Shown here: positions 14,530 through 27,100 of the stretch, piece after piece
Numbering within the stretch: position 1 is the first letter of the stretch
Layout of the letters: the number at the start of each line of letters is the position of its first letter
Origin: Deuterostichococcus epilithicus
Lineage: Eukaryota; Chlorophyta; Trebouxiophyceae; Prasiolales; Stichococcaceae
DNA length: 64,000 nucleotides
Assembly: GCA_033439295.1 (NCBI GenBank)
Contig: JAVTLE010000005.1
Location: 1,724,501 to 1,788,500, forward strand
Direction of reading: 5' to 3'
Position numbers and translations under genes: made by a program
The notes under the pieces: model-generated
Told to the model about the DNA's origin: nothing
What the model saw: only the letters and a program-made list of their open reading frames with translations
Database searches by the model: none

Positions 14530-17500
14530 ATGGCAGAAATATTGCCGCAGCATTACAGGGTTCGGTGGACACCTGACGGACCGCAGCCTGAGCTGAGGCC
14601 GCTTGGCGGCGAGCCGCATGGGGAAGGTCCCATCGCATCCAAGGCGCCTGGCAGTGTCATCAGTTCCCTGGAAGCCGCCTGGCCCGCCTTTGAAGCCCTG
14701 TCGAGGGCAGGTGAACAAATGGAGGATGAAGGAGGCACCTCTGCACCATGACCTGCGCGTGATCTTCGGTTGAAGTTGAGTGCTGGAATTTCAAGATCCC
14801 TGAAAGCATTTGTTGCAGGATCATCAGTGACCCCAAATCACAAGCGTGGGAACGAAGAGCAGACTCCGGCAGCAGCCAAGCGGCACTGCTCGGCAGCGGC
14901 AGGTCAGTTGGGTCATTACGTTCTTTCAATGCATCCTGGCTGATTGCCGGCAGTCCATTGCGAACAAGCGAACAAAGCGAAAAGCTGAGCTCTTCGGCAT
15001 CATGTGTTATGTCTTGACCAACAGGCAAGGGCGGCCCTGGGGCTGACGCCGACCTGTGCGACGAGGGCTTCACCTACTTCTGCACAGAAGCACCGACACA
15101 GACAGGTATCGAAGAATCAACGAGGCAATGCTGCATGCAGCTGGCTGCTATATCGGGTTGCAATCCTTGAAAGTGCAAGGACGCAGGTCATGGTCGTGTG
15201 CATGCTAAATTGTAGGCACGGCGCCCGTGACAGACGATGCGCTCTGGCGAAATGACCACATTGCGGCAGGCCCTGCCGCCGCCAGCACAGCAGCAGAGCC
15301 TCAGGCAGCGGTAACAGCGGCTGTCGCGGCACCTCCGCGTGGGTTTGCCACGGCGGCAGTCCTGCTGCAGGGGCCTGTGCAGCGCCCAGCCCAGCAGCAG
15401 CCGGCGCCCCTGCAGCAGCCACCCGAGGAGGGCGGCGCTGATGCGGGCGCAGCCGAGCCAGGCGTGGCCTGCTCCGAGCCACGTCTGGAGCAGGCGGTGC
15501 CCAGATGTAGCGGCGCAGGTGGGGCTGATAGCGCGAGGCCCGGCAGCGGCGGAGGCGGGGGCGGCTCCTCAGGCTCCGCCCGTGGCAGTGGCGGCCGCAA
15601 TGCTGCAGGGCCCGCCGGCGCCGGCTGCAACGGCGGCGGCGGCGGCGGCCTGTTCTCCACAGGCTCTGGCAGAGCCATCGCCTTCACAGAGGAAAGTCGC
15701 CGCAAGGGCGCGGCCGTGCTGGAGGCTGATGTCGCAGACGTTGCACCGCCCCAGCGGAAAACCTTCCGGGCTCCAAAGCCCTTCCAAAGGCCGTTGGCCA
15801 GGCAGCCTGCGCCCGGGCGGCCGCCGCCCAAGGCGGCGACCGGGAGGGCGGCGGCGTTGACGGGCATGTTTGCCACGGCCAGGGGGCGGCCCATCCCGAT
15901 CTCCGAGTCGGGGGTGCAGACGGCCCGGGCACAGCTGGGGGCGGACTTTCAGGAAGTGCTGCGCGGCCCTGACGAGGACCGTCTGCCGCCTCCACAGCAG
16001 CAGCACAAGGTGGAGTGGCGTCCTGCATACTGCAAGCAGTAGCGCCGCTACGTTCCTATGTGCAGCCGTCCTTGGCTGCGGAACCGTAAGGCCGGGACAC
16101 GAGTGTCGCCTTCTGACCAAGTTCCATGTGTGCATGCCACCCCAGATGCGCCTGTTTGCACTGAATCCTAAATGCAGAACTTGTGCTGAGCACAGGACGT
16201 GGCCAACGACCTGCTGCTGGATCCGGGCAACTATTGCAGCATGCCCTGCAGCTTGGACACTGGCGTGTTTGCTGCCGCACCTGCAGCGCCTGAGCAACCA
16301 GTGGCGGCATTGGCAGCAGCGTCAGCAGCAGGGCTGGCAGGTGTTGCTGGATCCACAAGTGTCCTTCGCCTGACACAGGGGCCCATCTCTTCGCGTTACG
16401 GGAAATTGTGTTAAGCGAGTTGGGAACAGTTTTCTTTCGGTGCATGTTCAAGTCAAGTCATGTCGTGACTTTCATTCGCTTAAAAGGAGATCGGAGTTGA
16501 AGCGTGTGCAGAGGAGGGTCAGTTTCTGATTCGCTCGAATGTCGCAGGTGGCAGTGGCGCCGACATCATGCAAGGCGTACCCACAAACGCCACACCCGCC
16601 GCAGCGCCCCCTGCAGCCCAGCAGCGGCCGGCGGACTTGATGGCCGCTGCCCGCGGCCGCCAGGACCCGCCGGACAGTGGCGGAGCGCCGCAACACTCGC
16701 CAGTTGAGGCGCAAGCAGCTCAGCTGCCCGCAGCTGTTGCTGCTGGCCGCTCTTTCGAGGCGACCAGCCCAACCGCCAGCCGCCTGCCGCGCCCGCTGAT
16801 GGCGCTTGGGCCGACCATTGAGCTGGGCAGTCTCTGCTGCACCGAAGATGCGGCGGCGATACCAGCCACGCCAGGAGCTGGCCCTCCTCCGTCGCCGCCG
16901 CCACTGGCTGCGCTGGCAGGCAGCCCAGCCCCGGCGGCGCTGGGGCCTGCACTCGATGCCGCGGTACCGGACCTCCAGGCTGGCGATGACGCGGCAGTGG
17001 CACACCGCGGCGCGGCGACCCCCGCCTTTGTGGGCGCAGTGCGGGCAGCAGGCCCAACAGTGCAGTTCGACGACATGCCAAGTGAGGCGGCCAACGGCAT
17101 GCCGTGCATCGCGGGAACGCCGCCGCCGGGGGAGCCAGCACGCAGGGGCAGTCGGAAGAGGCCGGCGCTGCGGGCCGCAGCCGATCAGCAGACACCAGCG
17201 CGCGTCAGGTATGCACCCCTCGTGGGCGCAGTGCGCGCATGCGGCCCTACAGTGCAGTTCGACGACAGCCTGGCGTGTGATGATGGTGCTGCGCCATGCG
17301 CCGAGGAGTTGCCGCCGCCAGCCCGGCGTGCGGCGCAGCGGCGGCAGTCCCCGCCTCCCGGCTTCTGCGCCGGCTTCCAGACAGCAAACGGCAAGCTGGC
17401 GGACCCGTCACCGGCGGCCCTGCAGCGCGCAAGCAGGCTGTGGGACGATGACGCTGCGCCAGAGAGCGGGCTGCAGCCGCCGCCGGTTCTGAGCTCTCGG

Positions 17501-20500
17501 GCGGGCCTGCAGCCGGCAAGCAGCAGGTCAGCGGCGGCCTTGCCATGGAAGCCGCAGCAGGCCGCGGCGATGCTGGCGGGTGCTACTGCCGCTGCGGCGG
17601 CTGACGCCACAGCCATGTCGCCGCCTACATGCGTGCTGCAGACGGCCGGTGGCAGGGCGGTGCTAGTGTCAGACGAGGGGATGCGGCAAGCGAACCGCCT
17701 GCTGCAGGGCTCTGAGCCGGTGGCAATGCTACAGACAGCTGGTGGCAAGCCAGTCCCGGTATCCGAGGAGGCACAGCGTCAGGCAGCGGCCTGCATCGCA
17801 GGCGCGCAAGCTGCAAAGCCGGCTGTGGCAGAGTTCCGCTCGCCGCTGCTCCCGCGGGACGCTCAGCAGTCAGGCGGCGCGGTGGCGGCGGCACATGCGC
17901 GTGGTCAGCGGCGGGCGGCGGCGCAGTCCGGCGGCGGGGCCTCGCCCGCGCCGCNCGCAGCTCAGGGTGCCCAAAAAGCGTTCACGCCGCCGCTGCGGCA
18001 GCTGCACCCCACGACCAGCCTGCCGGAAAACCCCTCGGCCTCAAAGGGGATAGCCGCTCAGCCAACGTCTGGCGCGAAGCCGGTCCCCGGCCGCGCTGCG
18101 CGCACGACGCCCGTTGCCAACAGGGCATGGCCCCCGGTGAGCCTGGGGTGACGCATACAGGGGCTGCTGCAGACTACTCTCGAAGATGTTTGCGCATGAC
18201 GCTTGAGTATTCAGGTGCCCACGTCCTGTCACATCTGCTCTGTTACCAGGCGTGAATGTCTGCCCCTTCGTTTCTGCAGGCCAGAACCACTCCGACATCG
18301 CCAAGTACGTCTCGGCTGAGAGGCGGGTTGTCCATGTTTCAAGCTTCTGTGTATAACCTTCCTTCACTGTAAGTGTGAAAGGGCAAGTGCACGGCCGCAA
18401 AGGTCACTGCCTGGGATAAACCTTTCTGGCCGCTACCAAATGTGTATACCCGCGAGTCGTAGTCTGCTGTGCTGCAGAGCGGCTGGAGCCACACGTCGCA
18501 CTGCACAACCTGCGCGCTTCCGCATTTCGGGATGCGCTGGCCGGCACCAGCCCCGCTAGGGATCCAGAGGCGGCGCCGCCGCCGCCCAGCATTGACGATG
18601 TTGACGGCCTGCGGGTGTCGCTGCGCCTGGTGCGACCCTGCGGCCTTCGCTCCACTGCAGGGTTGCTGTTTGTGCACTGGAGGCGGTTTGCACTTGCCTT
18701 GTCGCTGTTTTGTGTTGAGGACCATGGGTTTCGGTGACATGGCTGCTTGCCAGTCACAAGATTTGCGTGTCATGGAGATGACTGGCTTGCCTTCGCTGCA
18801 GGAGGCACCGCCCAGCCCTGCGGAGCTCCTCGCCGGCAGCGAGGGAATATTGGCGGCGACGGTAGCGCCCCAAGCAGAGGGAGGCGCCGCCCTAGGCACG
18901 GCAGCGCATGCAGTGGGGCCGGCTGGCGGCGCCGTCAGCGCGGCGCTGGCGGCCGCCAGCACTGCTGCCGCCGTCTCCGCAGCCGCCGGCGCAATTGCCG
19001 GCACCGTTGAGCTCACGCCGGCGACAGCGGCCGAGGCGCTGCATGCCGCGGGCGCCGACCCTGCGGCGGCGACCGGTGGGTGGGTGGCCCACCACTGGCG
19101 CATGGTGCTGTGGAAGTGCGCCTGCTACGAGGCGGCGCACCCCCGCCTGGCGGGCCGCCTGCTGACCGGCCAGGTGGTGCTGGACCAGCTCAAGATCCGG
19201 TGAGCAGCCGCAAGGATAGGCCTGTCCGCCCATCCGCTCGAGGAACACCCCCTCGCAAGACTGCACCAATGCATTCCCTCATATCAAGGGGAAGCAGACC
19301 AGGCAGAAACTCGGTGCGTGGGTGTGCATTCCACAGATTCGAGCATGCTTTGGTCGCCCGAGACCGGTTTCACCTTCCAGCCAAGCCCACGAGCTGAAGC
19401 CGAACTCGGAAGCTAATGCTGCGCTGCAGCTACGCTAGGGAGGTGGAACGTGCGCAGCTTGTAGAACTTTGCTCACCAAAAGGTGGCTTTCGGAATCCAA
19501 CCAGTCCCACAAGCTGAAGATATGTGCCGCAGGTACGAGCGGGAGGTGAACCGCGTGCAGCGCCCTGTGCTCAAGCGCATCATGGAGCACGACTCGCCGG
19601 CGGGGCACGCAATGGTGCTGGCGGTGGCCGCCATCCGCTGGCCGCCTGCTCCGGCACCCGGCGCCGCGCCCGGCGCTGGGCGCGACTCGGCAGCGGCGGC
19701 AGCGGCGCCGCCACCGAAGCTGGTGCTGACGGACGGCTGGTACTGGATTGCCGCGGCGCCGGACGCGCCTCTGGTGATGCGCATGCGGCGCGGCGGCCTG
19801 CGCGTCGGTGCGCGCCCGCTCCCGCTGGCAGAGCCACTCCCGCTGCGACTGCTCAAGCTGCTGCTGCAGGCAGACATACACTGCAAGCAGCCATGTATTC
19901 AGGAGGCGGAGCCGAGGTTGTGCTGCTTCAGCGACATGCATACGCAGTGTTGCAGTGTCATGGGAAGGCCATCTCGTCCACACAGTTTCTGAGCTGAGAG
20001 CAAACAGCAACCTGACACACCGTGCAATTGTGCGCTGCGGTTGTGTGGCAACAGGCGACAGGCTGCGCATCTGCGGCGCGGAGCTGGAATCGTCAGGGCC
20101 AGGCGACCCGCTGCACGCCTGCAAATCCTCCTGCCTCCGCATCTGCTCCAACAGCACCTTCAGGTCACCCCGCAGTCCGCGCCCATTGCAGCCGATCGTC
20201 CTGTGCGCAGGACCTGCCAATGTGCCGCAGTCGACGCTGCGGCATGTTCCCGGCATGTTCCGGCCCAGACTGCCTATAGCCACACGGGGAGGGCATCGAC
20301 GGCTGCGTCTTCGTGCTCCTTGGCGAGCCATAACAGGCCTCATCGTCGGACTGAACGAGGTGCTCGGCTCGCCCACAGGGTGCCGGCGGGCGAGCGGCTG
20401 GGCGCGATGCGGGCGACGGCGACGTACGTGCCGCTGTCGGCCGTCCGCGGCGATGGCGGCGGCGTGCCGCGCACGCTGCTGGTGCTGCTGCGCAAGTACC

Positions 20501-23135
20501 CAGAGCTGGTCAGCCAGCGGCTGGCGGATGGGCGCACGCGCACGCGCACGCCGGCGGCCGATGCGCGGGCTGCCGTCGCGCAGCACGCCTCCCTCGAGAC
20601 GGTGCGGCCCCGGCGGTGCCGTCGCCGCCCTTGCCCCTCCGTCTGCGCATGGTCGTGTGGCACGACATCTGGACTCGCCCTGCACCGCTGCGCCGCACCG
20701 CACACTGCGGAGGAGAGTAGACCTGAGACATTGGCCTGGGACAGAGCCTGAGGCTGTCGGCAGACAATGGAACTGTTGACCGTCGCAACCCTGCCAGTCT
20801 CAAAAAATTCTCCTCTGTGGTGCGCAGCTGCAATCGCAAGTGGGGCAGGAGGTGCAGAAGCACGAGCTGGCGCGCTGCAAGGGCATCCTCGCTGCCGGCC
20901 GCGCCGGTTGCCCCAGTCCAGGTGTGCGCCGGCCGCTGCAGACTGACATGCCCTGTCCTCTCGGAGCGGCATGTCGACATGACGTCGTCACACTTGGGCC
21001 ATGCTTGCTAGGGCAAGCTGGCTGCTTGGTGTGTCGATACACGCCTGTGAGTCACACTTGTCGCACCAATGCTCGCAGCACGCTTGAAACTCTCTGTGCC
21101 TGAGTGCTTTGGCTTTCCTGGAAAACCCGTGTCAACGCTTGCACCCTGCAGCGGAGTGGCTTTATGCGACGGCTTACGTTTCGGGAGAGGGCCTCACCGG
21201 CGAGGACCTCTCTCCGGCGGAGCGGGCCACCCTGCAGAGGTGGGTCGCCTGCTTGCATGATGAAACTGGGTGCCTGTCTGGCTTTGAATCTGCCACCGAG
21301 ACAACTGCCCTACTGTGGCATTATTGCAGGCTGCGCATTGGCAACAGACTGTGCCCTGTCGTGACCAGCAGGTTTCTGTCCTGGGCCCGTAGTTTGAGGG
21401 CTGAGTTCAAACCGTTCCTGGCTGCAGGTACGTTGACGCGCGGCACATCGAGATGCAGCTTGATGGGCAACGGCGCATTGCGGCTGCAACCAGCGACATG
21501 GCGGCCGAGGAGCCACGCGCCTTCCAGCAGCTGCTCGTTGGCAGCGTTACCCATCAGGTGCCCGCATGCAGCGCGTCGCGTGTGTGCGCAATAGCATCCA
21601 GGTGCATTCACAGGGCAAGTCATGGACAAGTCCGGCACGCTCGCTTCCCTCACGGGTGCAGTCCCTCACATACCGACACCAAGCAGCCCCGGCAGGCAGC
21701 CGTACAGCAGCAGCAACAGCGCAGCAGCCAACATGGCGTCTGATGTGCGCACAGGGAAAGCGCCACACCCCAGTGACAGCGCTGCTGCGGGTGTGGCAGC
21801 CGAGCGACGAGTTGGAGGCGGCGCAGGAGGGCGACCTCTTCCTCGCCAGCCGCCTGGTGGCCCTACGGCGCAGCGCCGGTGACGGCAGGTCCGCACGCCC
21901 TCTGGACGCACACTGTTGTTGTGCGGAGCCGCAAGTCAGAGTGGTGGGTCCTCACTGCAGATCTGTCTGGTGGCAGGGTGCCGCAAGTGGCTGCATCCGC
22001 ACCTCGATCGCGGGTGTGTGACACAGACAGCTAGCGTAAGAAGCAGTTCTGCGCCGGCACGATGCCTGCACCCTGCTGAGCAAGCACGCCACGCAACCCG
22101 CAGGATGCTGGAGCTGGCCACGGCGGCCGGCAGCTCGCTGCAGTGGCTCAGGCCTGGCGCGGCGCCGGCGCTGACATGGAACTTCCGGCCGCGGCAGCGC
22201 CTGCAGTTGACGGTACTCTGTCCTGGAGTTTGCAAAGTTGTCCGAGTTTCTGGGGTGCCTGCCCCGAGATTGGGCGCCTCTCTGGAAGCTAGAGTTCGAC
22301 AAGCTCACTCTGAGGTCTGATCCTTGAGGCGCTGCATGTCTCACTGGATCATCTGCCAACTGAGGTCGTGAAGATGAGCCCCATGCCCTGCAGGAGCTCT
22401 CGCAGCAGCATATGCGGGCAGACTTCGACTTCACCGGCGTCGTGCTGCATGCATCGGGAGTGACAGGTGCTCCTCCACCGGCCTTTGCTGTGCTTTGCAA
22501 CTCCACTGAGCGCACTGCTGGCAGGTGTTTGTCCCTTAGCAGCACAGACACAGGAAATGGCAGTATCTCAGGCTCCTCCCATGTGCCCTGCAGTTTTCGG
22601 CGGCAACTGCAGGCAGTGGGTATTTTTGGCGGACCCGTCAGTCGGCACCACTGCGGTGCTCGGCGCAGCCGCCGCTGCCGCCGCCGTCGGCGGTCCGCGC
22701 GCCTGGCTACTGGCAGTGCAGCTGCTGGCGGCGCCGGAGGCACTGCTGTTCCTGGACAATGCGCAGCATGGCGGTGTGGTCGTGTCAATGCGTGACCTGC
22801 GCCTGACCGGCGCCGACGTCACCCACTGCCTGTGGCAGGCTGACGCAACCGAGGTATCCTTTCATTGTGTGTCGCCTTCTCGCATTGACCCTCACTGGCT
22901 CGGGGCACGAGGAAGCATTGCACAACCGCATGTGCGCAGGCTGGCTTTGAGTCACAGCCATCACTCAATGTCACGTCAATATGCCCCATGCATGCAGGTG
23001 TCGACCATCAGTGTGGCGCCTGCCAAGCGAGCGAACACCGCAGAGGCAGCGGTCCAGCTGTGGGCCGCAGCGCAGCAGCCGCTGCTCGACAGCTGGCGGC
23101 AGGACATGGTCAAGGTGGTCGAGGGAATTATTTAG
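14530..23135 (+). CDS. BRCA2: BRCA2 orthologue, recombination mediator
   Basis: Loads RAD51 on single-stranded DNA during homologous recombination. About 19 exons give roughly 1,600-1,700 residues. ATG 14530 (MAEILPQHYRVRWTPDG) joins in phase to exons at about 15024 and 15215. BRC-like RAD51-binding repeats lie in two clusters (15647-15950 and 17372-17810). The DNA-binding domain follows in order. The helical domain has WRMVLWKCACYEAAHPRLAG (to 19200), then YEREVNRVQRPVLKRIMEHD. OB1 has VLTDGWYWIAAAPDAP and LRICGAELESSGPGDPLHAC. OB2 has LLRKYPELVSQRLADGRTRT, and tower-type helices lie at 20827-21500. OB3 has ALLRVWQPSDELEAAQEGDL, DFDFTGVVLHAS and CRQWVFLADPS. The last exon (22999-23135) ends with TAG. 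This order matches plant BRCA2. The exon structure between 20110 and 21430 is only partly resolved. One N lies at 17955. Confidence 0.9.
15647..15950 (+). repeat. BRC-like repeats 1 and 2 of BRCA2
   Basis: Two copies are encoded in one exon: LFSTGSGRAIAFTEESRRKG from 15650 and MFATARGRPIPISESGVQTA from 15866. They follow the BRC pattern F-x-T-A-x-G-(R/K)-x-(I/V)-x-(I/F)-(S/T). Copy 1 has Gly in place of the Ala of the FxxA core; copy 2 keeps FATA. Confidence 0.75.
17027..17269 (+). repeat. GPTVQFDD repeats in BRCA2
   Basis: Two near-identical segments of about 50 bases, 17027-17080 and 17218-17269, encode VGAVRAAGPTVQFDD and VGAVRACGPTVQFDD. A diverged third copy, LGPTIELGSL, lies at about 16803-16835. 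They sit between the two BRC clusters and do not match the BRC pattern. Confidence 0.7.
17372..17810 (+). repeat. BRC-like repeats 3-5 of BRCA2
   Basis: Three copies: GFQTANGKLADPSPAALQRA near 17372, VLQTAGGRAVLVSDEGMRQA near 17633 and MLQTAGGKPVPVSEEAQRQA near 17725. Copy 3 keeps the FxTA core; copies 4 and 5 have Leu in place of the Phe that inserts into RAD51. Confidence 0.75.
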
Positions 23136-23468
23136 TGAGTACACCGGGACTACCTTCAGCCTGACAATTTTTCACGCAAATAGTTCCAGCGGATCATATT
23201 ATGCACGGGTAGTGGTACAAATGCACTAAATTGGCCTGCGAAACGCAGCACAGTGCGTGCAATTCCGACGCCATTTACCAGCAGTGAGTCACAGCATGAG
23301 CCTGTTCTTGCTCCAAAACTTTGGTCGCAGTGGCATGAGACTGAGCCGTAGCTTCAATCCTGAAGTAATTCATAACAGTATGTTGCAGTTGGCCCTCTCA
23401 ATGCACACCCCACCATATGGCACTGCCGCACAACACCGCAGTGCCGCAGCTGCAGCCTCTTCAAGACC
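23136..23468. other. Convergent intergenic region
   Basis: These 333 bases hold the 3' UTRs of BRCA2 (rightward) and PET117 (leftward). I see no gene or repeat. Confidence 0.4.
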
Positions 23469-23802
23469 TCACCCCGCCATCTCGGAGGCTTGCTGTCTAA
23501 GCCGCTCCTCGTGCTGCTTCTTTTTCAGTGCGTACAGCACGTCGTCTCGAAGTACACCCTTGTGCAAATTCTGCGCCAGCAGCATGCGTGCATTCATGAA
23601 GCATGCTTTTCTGTGGGGTTGAAGGGTCGGCACCAGCGGTCCCCCAGTGGTGCATGAAAATTTCGCCACAGCTTTCAATACTCAGTATTACCTCGCGCTC
23701 CAGTCGCTGAGTCCTGTGGATGTAGCCAATCCCGACGAGTGTGATGCCAACAGAAGCTACCAAGGCGCCTCTTGCCAGTAGCGTGCCGCTTCCCGACGGC
23801 AT
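23469..23802 (-). CDS. PET117: PET117-like cytochrome c oxidase assembly factor
   Basis: PET117 proteins are small inner-membrane mitochondrial proteins that act with COX15 in heme a synthesis for complex IV. Two exons, 23802-23692 and 23570-23469, join in phase and give 70 residues, the usual family size. An N-terminal hydrophobic segment (ALVASVGITLVGIGYIH) is followed by TQRLERE, then after the intron HKGVLRDDVLYALKKKQHEE and a Gln/Arg/Glu-rich C-terminus. The family hallmark is visible: one membrane anchor, then a short basic stretch and a G-V-(I/L)-R-D block. No cleavable presequence is needed, since the anchor itself can direct import. The call rests on this pattern and length; a generic small mitochondrial membrane protein is the alternative. 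Confidence 0.75.
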
Positions 23803-24105
23803 GCAACGGCACCTGAGACGCGCTCGATCGGGAGCGGACTGTGGTTGACGCACGGATCAGCGGATGCAAGTTGAATAAGAGGTGAATCACATACGAATTC
23901 AGGGATTGCTGGGTTCAGAAAAGCTAGCCGGTATGGCGGGACGACGCTGGGACAACGAGTCAAATCCGGTGAATAGGAGTCGGTGCCCGAGTGTGGCCTG
24001 ACGACACCCTTTCAACGCGCCTAACTTCCGCACGAAAGGACGCCCAAACTTTCTCGATCAATTCTTCTGATTATCAACTGCAGCCAAGGGTCCAGAGCTG
24101 CGACG
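23803..24105. other. Intergenic region upstream of PET117
   Basis: 303 bases between the FPGS stop and the PET117 start, both leftward. It holds the FPGS 3' UTR and the PET117 promoter. No element recognised. Confidence 0.35.
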
Positions 24106-27100
24106 CTACGACATGAGGTCACTCTTGAGAGCCTCTGCGACCGCATGCATCGAGCCAGTGATGCAGATGACGCCGTCAGCTGAGTCGCCGAGCTCTGCCT
24201 GCGCCTTCTCAACCGCCGCGGCCAGCGATGCCTGCACAACATTTCCCATTGTCAGTCCGTATCCAACACGGCCCCACAAATCGCCACACCCTCCCTAATG
24301 AGGCCCGGCAAGTATGATTGCGTTGCCGGCATGGCACCAGACGCTCATGGCAGGGCGGCAAGCAGGCGCTATGCTGCGAATGCGCATACGGCTGGGACAC
24401 ACCTGGATCACCTCCCTCATGCGCTTCGGACGCGCCTGCGCCATGCCGGCCACCTGCCACTGCGCCGCCAGCATCCCCGGCGGCGCCGACCTGCGACCGC
24501 AAGCAGATGCTGACATACCCGTCCGCCTGTGCACGACCTTACAAAATTGCATTGGTCAGCCCACTACTGACAGGCCGGCACTGCTGACACGCCAACACAC
24601 AGGATCGCTGCAGGGACGGTGCAGACATTTTGGGACCTGGCGCAGCACCTGGCCATGCTGCCGGCGATGGGCACAGAGGTGAAGGCCACCATCGCCGGCT
24701 CCGCACCGCGCAGCGCCGCCGTGACCGCCCCGACATCCTTGTCGGCTGCCATGGCCACCACCAGCGCCAGGCGGTGCCTGCGCAAAGGATGGCTGGACTT
24801 AAGAGACCCAAACATCACGCGTTTCACAGATAATTTACAAAGCCGTGTCGCATCTCCAGACATGGTAATGCACCACGGCGTCAGCGTCTTGCTACTCACT
24901 TGTCCGCTGGGAAGGCACGCCGCAGCGTGGCGGCCAGCGCCTGCGCCGAGTCCGCCGTGTGCGCGCCGTCCAGCACCAGCCAGCAGCCGGGGCCGGCTGC
25001 GGTCTGCAGCCTCCCGACCTGCGCCGCCAACGATGCACACCTTTACCTGGAAAATGCTCGCAGGAGCCGCCAGCAGGCGCGGCGATGCAGGGCACAGCTG
25101 GAGGACCGATTGGCACATTCCCAGCGTGGGGACAGGAGCAAGATTGCCTGACACCATTTACGTTTGATCGCTGCTCGAGCGCTCCCAAGGGATGGATCGC
25201 GAGCAAGCGGATACTCTGCCGCAGCCCGAACAGAAGGAAGCTTCCCACCTGGAAGCGACCGGGCAGACGGGCCTTGGACAGGCCGGCCAGGATGGATGGC
25301 ACGCCCAGCCGCTCGAAGCCCTGCTGGCGCAGCACCAGCGCCGCGCCCGCCGCCGCCACCGCGTTGTCGTGCTGGTGCTCCCCCACCAGCCCCATGCGCA
25401 GCTCTGCGCCAGAAAACCGGCACCCTTTTCTCACCAGCTGACCGTGCTGATGGGACTTCTAGCTGAACTCCGTTCTTGCTGGACTCTGCATTGGCAGCCC
25501 AGCCACCGCCCTGCGCCGCCCAAGGTCAAACACATGGGTCACTAGGTGGTTGCGCGGTCGCGTTGCAAAGTCTGCACAGAGCGCCGCCTTCGCCCGGTGC
25601 AGGGTCGAATGCAGGACATAAGCACTCGAATTGGCCATGCATTTCGGTTTTCAGGGAAGGGAGCCGCGAAACCCACCCAGCCGGTCCCCGCACTCGCCAT
25701 TGAGCAGGAAGATGGTGCCATCCTCCCAGACAGTGCCGTCCTGCAGCACCAGCCGCTGCGGCCACACCTGTGCCTGTGCCTCGTACAGCCTGCATGGCGC
25801 GCCAGCCCATTCCGTCGCGGCATGCATAGTGCAAAGGCGCTCTGCGTGCTCCGCTTGCTTGTGGGAGGCGCTCTGCCTGGCTTGATCATGGATGCACCAA
25901 CCTTCGATTGATAGTCTCAGGTCAGGCACACACTGAGTGCACGAACGCGAAGCGACCATGAGGTGACCATGGTGATGCCCCATCAGGCCAGGGCCAAACG
26001 ACCGCAGGCAGCGAGTGCTGCCATGCTCACGTGCAGTGGCAGGCACGCATGCGCTCCTGCACTTCAGGGTGGCGTGTTGGTGGCCCAGCACCTGCACTTG
26101 CGGGGTGTGCGCACCTGCATTTCAGGGCGGCGGCGCACTGGCACAGCACTTGCTTCGCGTCAGCGTGCGGCTGGCGGCCCAGCACGACCGGCCTACCTGC
26201 CTTCATGATGCCCGCCTTGGCGGCCGCGATGCTCTCCAGACTGCCACCTGCTGGCAAGTGCGCCGGAGTGAGAGAGTCAGGTGCTGGACTGAAGGTGTGT
26301 GCCTGCTGCACAGCGAAACTTGTGGCACAATGCAGCATGGCTACAATGTAGTGCTGTGCAGCTAATGGCAGGCGTGCGAGCTCATCCTGGCAGGGGAGGC
26401 GTCGGGGTCCATGTTGCCATGCTTCATGAGCAAGACGGCACCTAGCGCAGCCTGGTGCTCGGGGCCGACGGCGGTGATGACGGCGGCCTTCAGCTGTTCG
26501 GGCTCAAAGACATTGGTGGCGTCGCGGGCGCCACCCAGCCCCGCCTCAACCAGTGCAATGTCCACCTGCATGGCAGCGCCGTGGCGGTGGATGCTTGACG
26601 CGACACTCGCACCTGCTGGTTTGGCGATGCCGTGCGCTGCTGATGGCAGCGCCGGGGGAATTACCTCAAGCGCAGCAGCTGCCATAATTCCTGCGCCAGT
26701 CTCGCAAGATGTGCATGGACTGATCGTTTTCAAAACAGCACAACATGCACGTGTTCAGACCACAGCCCACCTTCTGCTGCTGGAAGTGGCGCAGCGCCAG
26801 CGCCGTCATCACCTCAAAGTGGGAGACGCCGTTGAGCGGCTCCCCCGGCGCCATCTTTGCTGCCTCCAGCCCGCTGCCGACCAGCTGGTCAAAGTCGCTG
26901 CTGCCAATCGGCTGCCCGTTGACGCTGATTCGCTCCCGCAGCGATAGCAGGTGCGGGCTGCGGTGTGGCAATGTATCCGACTGAGCCTTGGTGCAGCCAC
27001 ACAGTGGCGCTGATCAGCAGAGCTCGTAGAGCCAATAGCCACAAATGGGGCTGAAGCTATGGTACACGACGAAGAAGAACATTGCGCGTGAAGTCTCTGA

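Noticed and set aside
19435-20703. 422-codon minus-strand open frame
   Set aside because: It lies antisense to the BRCA2 OB-fold exons, crosses their introns, and has no domain.
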